Shown here in pieces: positions 60,654-64,000 of a stretch of 64,000 nt of DNA. How positions within the stretch are numbered: position 1 is the first letter of the stretch; every line of letters begins with the position of its first letter. The translations under genes were made by a program, and so were the position numbers. The DNA is from CAZOZZ01 sp965262425 (lineage in GTDB: Bacteria; Acidobacteriota; Terriglobia; 20CM-2-55-15): assembly GCA_965262425.1 (NCBI GenBank), contig OZ253536.1:5270001-5334000 (forward strand). The letters are read 5' to 3'. The notes under the pieces are model-generated. The model worked only from the letters and a program-made list of their open reading frames with translations, was not told the DNA's origin and did no database searches.

Positions 60654-63286
60654 GGCCTTATCGCCCGTTGCTGGCTCGCTTCTTATGGTTCCTGCTGCCC
60701 GCTCGCGTGAGAGATCCTCTGATCGGTGACCTCGACGAAGAGTACCGTCGTTACATCGTGCCCGGAACCCCTCGGGGCGAAGCGCGTCGCTGGTACAGGG
60801 GCCAGCTTTGGCGCACCATGGTTTTCGCGCCGCATCTGTGGCGGCCGCAGCATCCTGTGAACCGAAATGGAGGACGGAAGGTGAAAGCTGCGGATGGGAT
60901 TGTCAACGACCTCCGTTACGCGCTTCGTCAACTGAGGCGGTCGCCCGGGTTCCTGGCAACGGCTGTGCTCACGCTGGCCATCGGAATCGGAGCGAATGTC
61001 GCGATCTTCAGTGTGGTCAATCATGTGCTGCTCCAACCCCTCGACTACGATCCCGAGGGGCGTCTGGTCACCATGCTGGAACGCCAGGGGGAGGATGGGC
61101 CGCCGAACATCTTTGTTTCCTTCCCAAACTTCGCGGATTGGGCCGAGCGCAACCGGGTTTTTGATTCCATGGCGGCTTACGACGATGATGCCGTCACGCT
61201 GTCGGGTGCCGGCCAGGCAGAACGTATCGATCTGGCAAAGGTGACCCCGGATTTCTTCGAGGTCATGCGTACGGGTGCCGCGACCGGGAGAACCTTCTCC
61301 GAGTCCGACCTGGGGGAGCCCTTCGCAGTGGTCGGCTACGGATTGTTTGAAAGGCTCTTCGGAGCCGATCCCGCTGCGATTGGCGAGACGCTGCTGCTGG
61401 ACGGAGAGGTTTTTCAGATCGTTGGCGTGGCGCCGGCCGGTTTCTCTTTTCCGGGGGACACGGACGTGTGGGCACCGCTGACTGCGGTGACGTCCGAGGG
61501 GCGCCGGAACATGCAGTACCAAACCGTCGCCCGACTCCGTGACGGTGTTGGACTCGAGCAGGCGCGTGCGGACATGATCCGGCTCTCGGAGGAACTCGAA
61601 CAGGAATACCCGCAGGCCAACGGCGATTGGCGGGTGCATGTGGAGTCTCTCCACTCCCTGTCGGTCGGAGACCTTCGGCCCGCGTTGCTGGTGCTGTTCG
61701 GAGCCGTGGGCCTGGTGCTGCTGATCGCTTGCGCCAACGTGGCCAACATGATGCTCGCACGCGCGACTTCACGTCAGCCGGAGTTCGCGCTTCGCGTGGC
61801 CCTCGGTGCTCGACGGGGGACTCTGCTCCGGGGGTTCTTCGTAGAGAGCGTCCTGCTGGCGGGACTTAGAGCCCTTTCGGCCCTTCCCCTTGCCTATATC
61901 GGCGTGCGGATGCTGGTCAGCCTGGCGCCGTCCGGACTTGGAACCCTGGAGGGACTGACGCTCGACACCGGCCTGTTAATCTTCACTCTGTCGGTCACCA
62001 CCCTGACGACTTTGTTGTTTGGCCTGATGCCGGCATTACAGGCTTCCAGGCAGAACCTGGCGGACTCGCTCAAGACGGAGGGGCGGGTCTATTTCAACCG
62101 GCAACGCCGGCGTCTGTTCGGGGGCGTGGTCGTATCGGAGGTGGCGCTGTGTTTTACGCTGCTCGTGGCTTCAGGGCTCTTCCTCGGAAGCCTACGGAAT
62201 CTTCAGGCCGTTGACACCGGCTTCGGGATCGAGGACCGGCTGACTTTTCGCGTGTCTCTTCCAATGATGCTGTATGACCGTGCGGGATCCCGGGACTTCC
62301 ACGACCGTCTTCTGGACCAGATTCGTGCCATCGCCTCAGTGGAATCCGCTGCCGCGACCCATGTCGTTCCGCTGTCTGGCGACAATCAGTACGTCGCGAT
62401 AGCCGGGGAAGGTGAGCCGTTCGCGACACCGGACGGACGTTTCGAGGGCGCCAACTTCAGGCGGGTGAGCCCGGACATCCACCGAGTGCTTGGGATTCCG
62501 CTCCGAAACGGCCGTCTGTTCTCCGACCGGGATCAGGGAGCGGATGTCGTTATCGTCAACGAGACCATGGCGGAGAAAATCTGGCCGGGGCAGGACCCTG
62601 TCGGTCGACGCATTCTCGTTCCGATGGATCCGGAATCGCCGCTCCGGGTGGTGGGTGTGGTCCGAGACACGCGAGACGCGTCGCCGAGCGCCGTGCCGCG
62701 GTCGACGATCTACGTCCCCTACGGGTGGGGGGCCTTCCCGGCCCACTCGATGGCCTATGTCCTGAACACCCGCGTTCCGCCGGAAACAGTGGCGCCTCAG
62801 GTGATCGCCGCCGTCCACCAGATCGACCCCGGCATCGTCCCCTATCGGATCGAGACGATGGACCAGATGTATCAGCGATCGACCGGCCAGCCCCGATTCA
62901 TGGCGACGCTGCTCGGCGTGTTCGCCGCCGTCGCGCTTGTTCTGGCCGTCGTGGGCCTCTATGGCGTGGCCTCCTACGCCGTGGGCCAGCGGACTCCTGA
63001 GATCGGAACGCGGATGGCGCTCGGAGCCGTTCCGTCCGACATCGTGGTCCTGGTGCTCCGATACGGAATCGGTTTCGCCCTCGCCGGAATCTTTCTGGGC
63101 TTCGCCGGATCCGTGACCCTCACGAGTGTTCTTGCCGATCAACTCTTCGGAATGGAATCCGCGGCGGACCCCGCGACCCTTTCGATAACCGCGCTCATCA
63201 TTCTCACCGTGTCAACCCTGGCGGCAGTCCCCCCCGCCCTGCGCGCCGCCAGAATCGACCCCGTCAGGGCCCTCCACCACAACTGA
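60650..63286 (+). CDS. ADOP permease with prefix domain, intact
   Basis: 878 residues. Prefix domain (YRPLLARFLWFLLPARVRDP, LIGDLDEEYRR, ARRWYRGQLWRTM), then DLRYALRQLRRSPGFLATAV and span 1, first MacB periplasmic domain, spans with LIACANVANMMLARATSRQP, the second anchor around 510, second periplasmic domain (LGIPLRNGRLFSDRDQGADV, VVGVVRDTRDASPS) and three final spans with VGQRTPEIGTRMALGAVPSD, ending ARIDPVRALHHN. It is coupled to PadR. It is the full-length reference for the broken copies at 17163 and 41325. No ATPase partner. Confidence 0.92.
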   Translation: MRPYRPLLARFLWFLLPARVRDPLIGDLDEEYRRYIVPGTPRGEARRWYRGQLWRTMVFAPHLWRPQHPVNRNGGRKVKAADGIVNDLRYALRQLRRSPGFLATAVLTLAIGIGANVAIFSVVNHVLLQPLDYDPEGRLVTMLERQGEDGPPNIFVSFPNFADWAERNRVFDSMAAYDDDAVTLSGAGQAERIDLAKVTPDFFEVMRTGAATGRTFSESDLGEPFAVVGYGLFERLFGADPAAIGETLLLDGEVFQIVGVAPAGFSFPGDTDVWAPLTAVTSEGRRNMQYQTVARLRDGVGLEQARADMIRLSEELEQEYPQANGDWRVHVESLHSLSVGDLRPALLVLFGAVGLVLLIACANVANMMLARATSRQPEFALRVALGARRGTLLRGFFVESVLLAGLRALSALPLAYIGVRMLVSLAPSGLGTLEGLTLDTGLLIFTLSVTTLTTLLFGLMPALQASRQNLADSLKTEGRVYFNRQRRRLFGGVVVSEVALCFTLLVASGLFLGSLRNLQAVDTGFGIEDRLTFRVSLPMMLYDRAGSRDFHDRLLDQIRAIASVESAAATHVVPLSGDNQYVAIAGEGEPFATPDGRFEGANFRRVSPDIHRVLGIPLRNGRLFSDRDQGADVVIVNETMAEKIWPGQDPVGRRILVPMDPESPLRVVGVVRDTRDASPSAVPRSTIYVPYGWGAFPAHSMAYVLNTRVPPETVAPQVIAAVHQIDPGIVPYRIETMDQMYQRSTGQPRFMATLLGVFAAVALVLAVVGLYGVASYAVGQRTPEIGTRMALGAVPSDIVVLVLRYGIGFALAGIFLGFAGSVTLTSVLADQLFGMESAADPATLSITALIILTVSTLAAVPPALRAARIDPVRALHHN

Positions 63287-63444
63287 CCCCCTCTAATTCG
63301 CGAACGGAGGCGTACCCTCCCGGGTCGCCCGCGGGTTTTTCAGGAGGCTTCCCGCGGAGTTCGAGCCCGGAGTTCACTGCTGGTTTGACGTTGGTTGGCC
63401 AGGGACGGCCACCCGACACGCTGTTCCGTTGATCTCTCAGGAGC

Positions 63445-63999
63445 CTAACCAGGGAGCAGGTTGAGCAGTTGGTTTTCGGCGGTTTCTCGCCATTCGGGAC
63501 TGTCCTGGGCGAGGACGGCGTCCTTAAGGAGGGGATGAGCGCGTTCCCGTTCCCACTGTTCAAAGTCGGTCGGTCGGGCCAGCATCATCCGGACTACGAA
63601 GGACACCGCCTGCAGCTTTCCACCTTTCTTCAACTTGGCGTGGATCAATGACGGGGTCGCGATGTAGCGGCGAGCAATGCTTTCGAACGATTCCGGCTTC
63701 TGGCCGGTGATGGCTTCGACGTGATCGGTCGGTGCGCCAATCTCGAAAGCCCCGTTGCGAATTTCCTCGGAGTAGTAACGTAACTGCGAGATGTCGAAGG
63801 GAGGGAAATCCAGGGCCTTTGCGGCTTTTGTGAATGCCTTGAAAGGTGTGTCCTGGTATTTCACCACCATCGCCTTCCGCAAGTCGCGAAAGTCGAACAC
63901 GTCACCCACAGCTATTTCGGCCCCGGCTTTTTCCAGAGCTTCGCTCCGGGCATCCACCCGACGAACAAAAGCGCGTACGGGGAATCCCTTCTGAAGCAA
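63445..63999 (-). pseudogene. NmrA-like NAD(P)-binding protein, partial, with internal deletion
   Basis: The gene runs off the right edge, so the Rossmann glycine motif is not seen. The visible part starts GFPVRAFVRRVDARSEALEK and AGAEIAVGDVFDFRDLRKAM, the second half of a Rossmann fold, then jumps to VVKYQDTPFKAFTKAAKALD and continues to the family end (SPEWRETAENQLLNLLPG). The large central part of such proteins (about 150 residues after the DVFD..L.KA region) is missing without loss of frame. Probably inactive; a real short form cannot be excluded. Confidence 0.6.
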
Positions 64000-64000
64000 T

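Noticed and set aside
1..64000. CRISPR arrays, tRNA or rRNA genes
   Set aside because: No regularly spaced repeats and no tRNA- or rRNA-like sequence was noticed by eye; a dedicated scan was not possible.

Overview
The window looks like a chromosome segment of an Acidobacteriota bacterium. I infer this from gene families, not from a marker gene. It has several large duplicated orphan MacB/FtsX-type permeases (the 'ADOP' family first described in acidobacteria), two of them ATGA-coupled behind PadR regulators. It also has Ser/Thr kinases fused to TolB/WD40 propellers, an ECF sigma factor of the 'FPTTRW' kind, a CBM9-DUF5916 barrel protein, secreted amidases and PQQ propellers. No rRNA, tRNA or CRISPR array was seen. 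The density of insertion sequences (IS110/IS1111, an IS4-like DDE element with a DUF6788 partner, IS1380, IS1595, IS30, IS3, an IS91-like relic) and of broken genes is very high. This would suit a lineage undergoing genome erosion, for example a host-associated one; that last step is inference.

Layout. 0.6-3.4 kb: a MarR regulator under a perfect palindrome, with a DUF5916 protein. 3.6-5.0 kb: an IS1111-type IS110 element. 5.4-12.8 kb: a DUF305/LVIVD secreted protein, a terminase relic, then a divergent set made of a secreted hydantoinase-like amidohydrolase, a YfcC-type carrier and a ureidoglycolate-lyase-like protein, followed by a small DUF1772-like membrane protein. 13-18.5 kb: an intact kinase-TolB gene facing an ECF sigma gene, then a collapsed ADOP gene. 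18.9-21 kb: a two-gene DDE element. 21.3-36.4 kb: an accessory zone of kinase-TolB fragments, IS elements, an integron-type gene cassette with a textbook attC, a SUMF1 protein, a PQQ propeller, a small membrane protein with its regulator, a SnoaL-like gene and a large secreted amidase. 36.6-40.6 kb: an IS3 element that truncates a patatin gene, a doubly truncated CHASE-GGDEF gene and a stand-alone DnaB-like ATPase. 41-54.7 kb: PadR plus a broken ADOP, DUF1579, a secreted phosphoesterase pair, a catalase-related allene-oxide-synthase-like hemoprotein followed by a frameshifted lipoxygenase, an intact ADOP and a frameshifted MerR/TipA gene. 54.7-64 kb: a Tat-type amidase, serC, a Fic protein, a rhodanese, PadR plus ADOP, and an NmrA-like gene cut by the window edge.

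The most interesting coding pair is the hemoprotein at 49839-50897 and the lipoxygenase at 48008-49787. Together they resemble the oxylipin (allene oxide) machinery known from corals and a few bacteria. All five lipoxygenase iron ligands can be read in spite of three frame changes. The most interesting non-coding signals are: a promoter whose 17-bp spacer is identical in front of two kinase genes; a family of dispersed junction repeats around kinase fragments that several IS have invaded; the VOC cassette with its attC; sub-terminal repeats and a long 3' non-coding region in the IS110 element; and compact operator-like repeats next to the MarR, PadR, MerR and rhodanese genes. Several promoters sit so close to the start codon that leaderless transcripts are likely.
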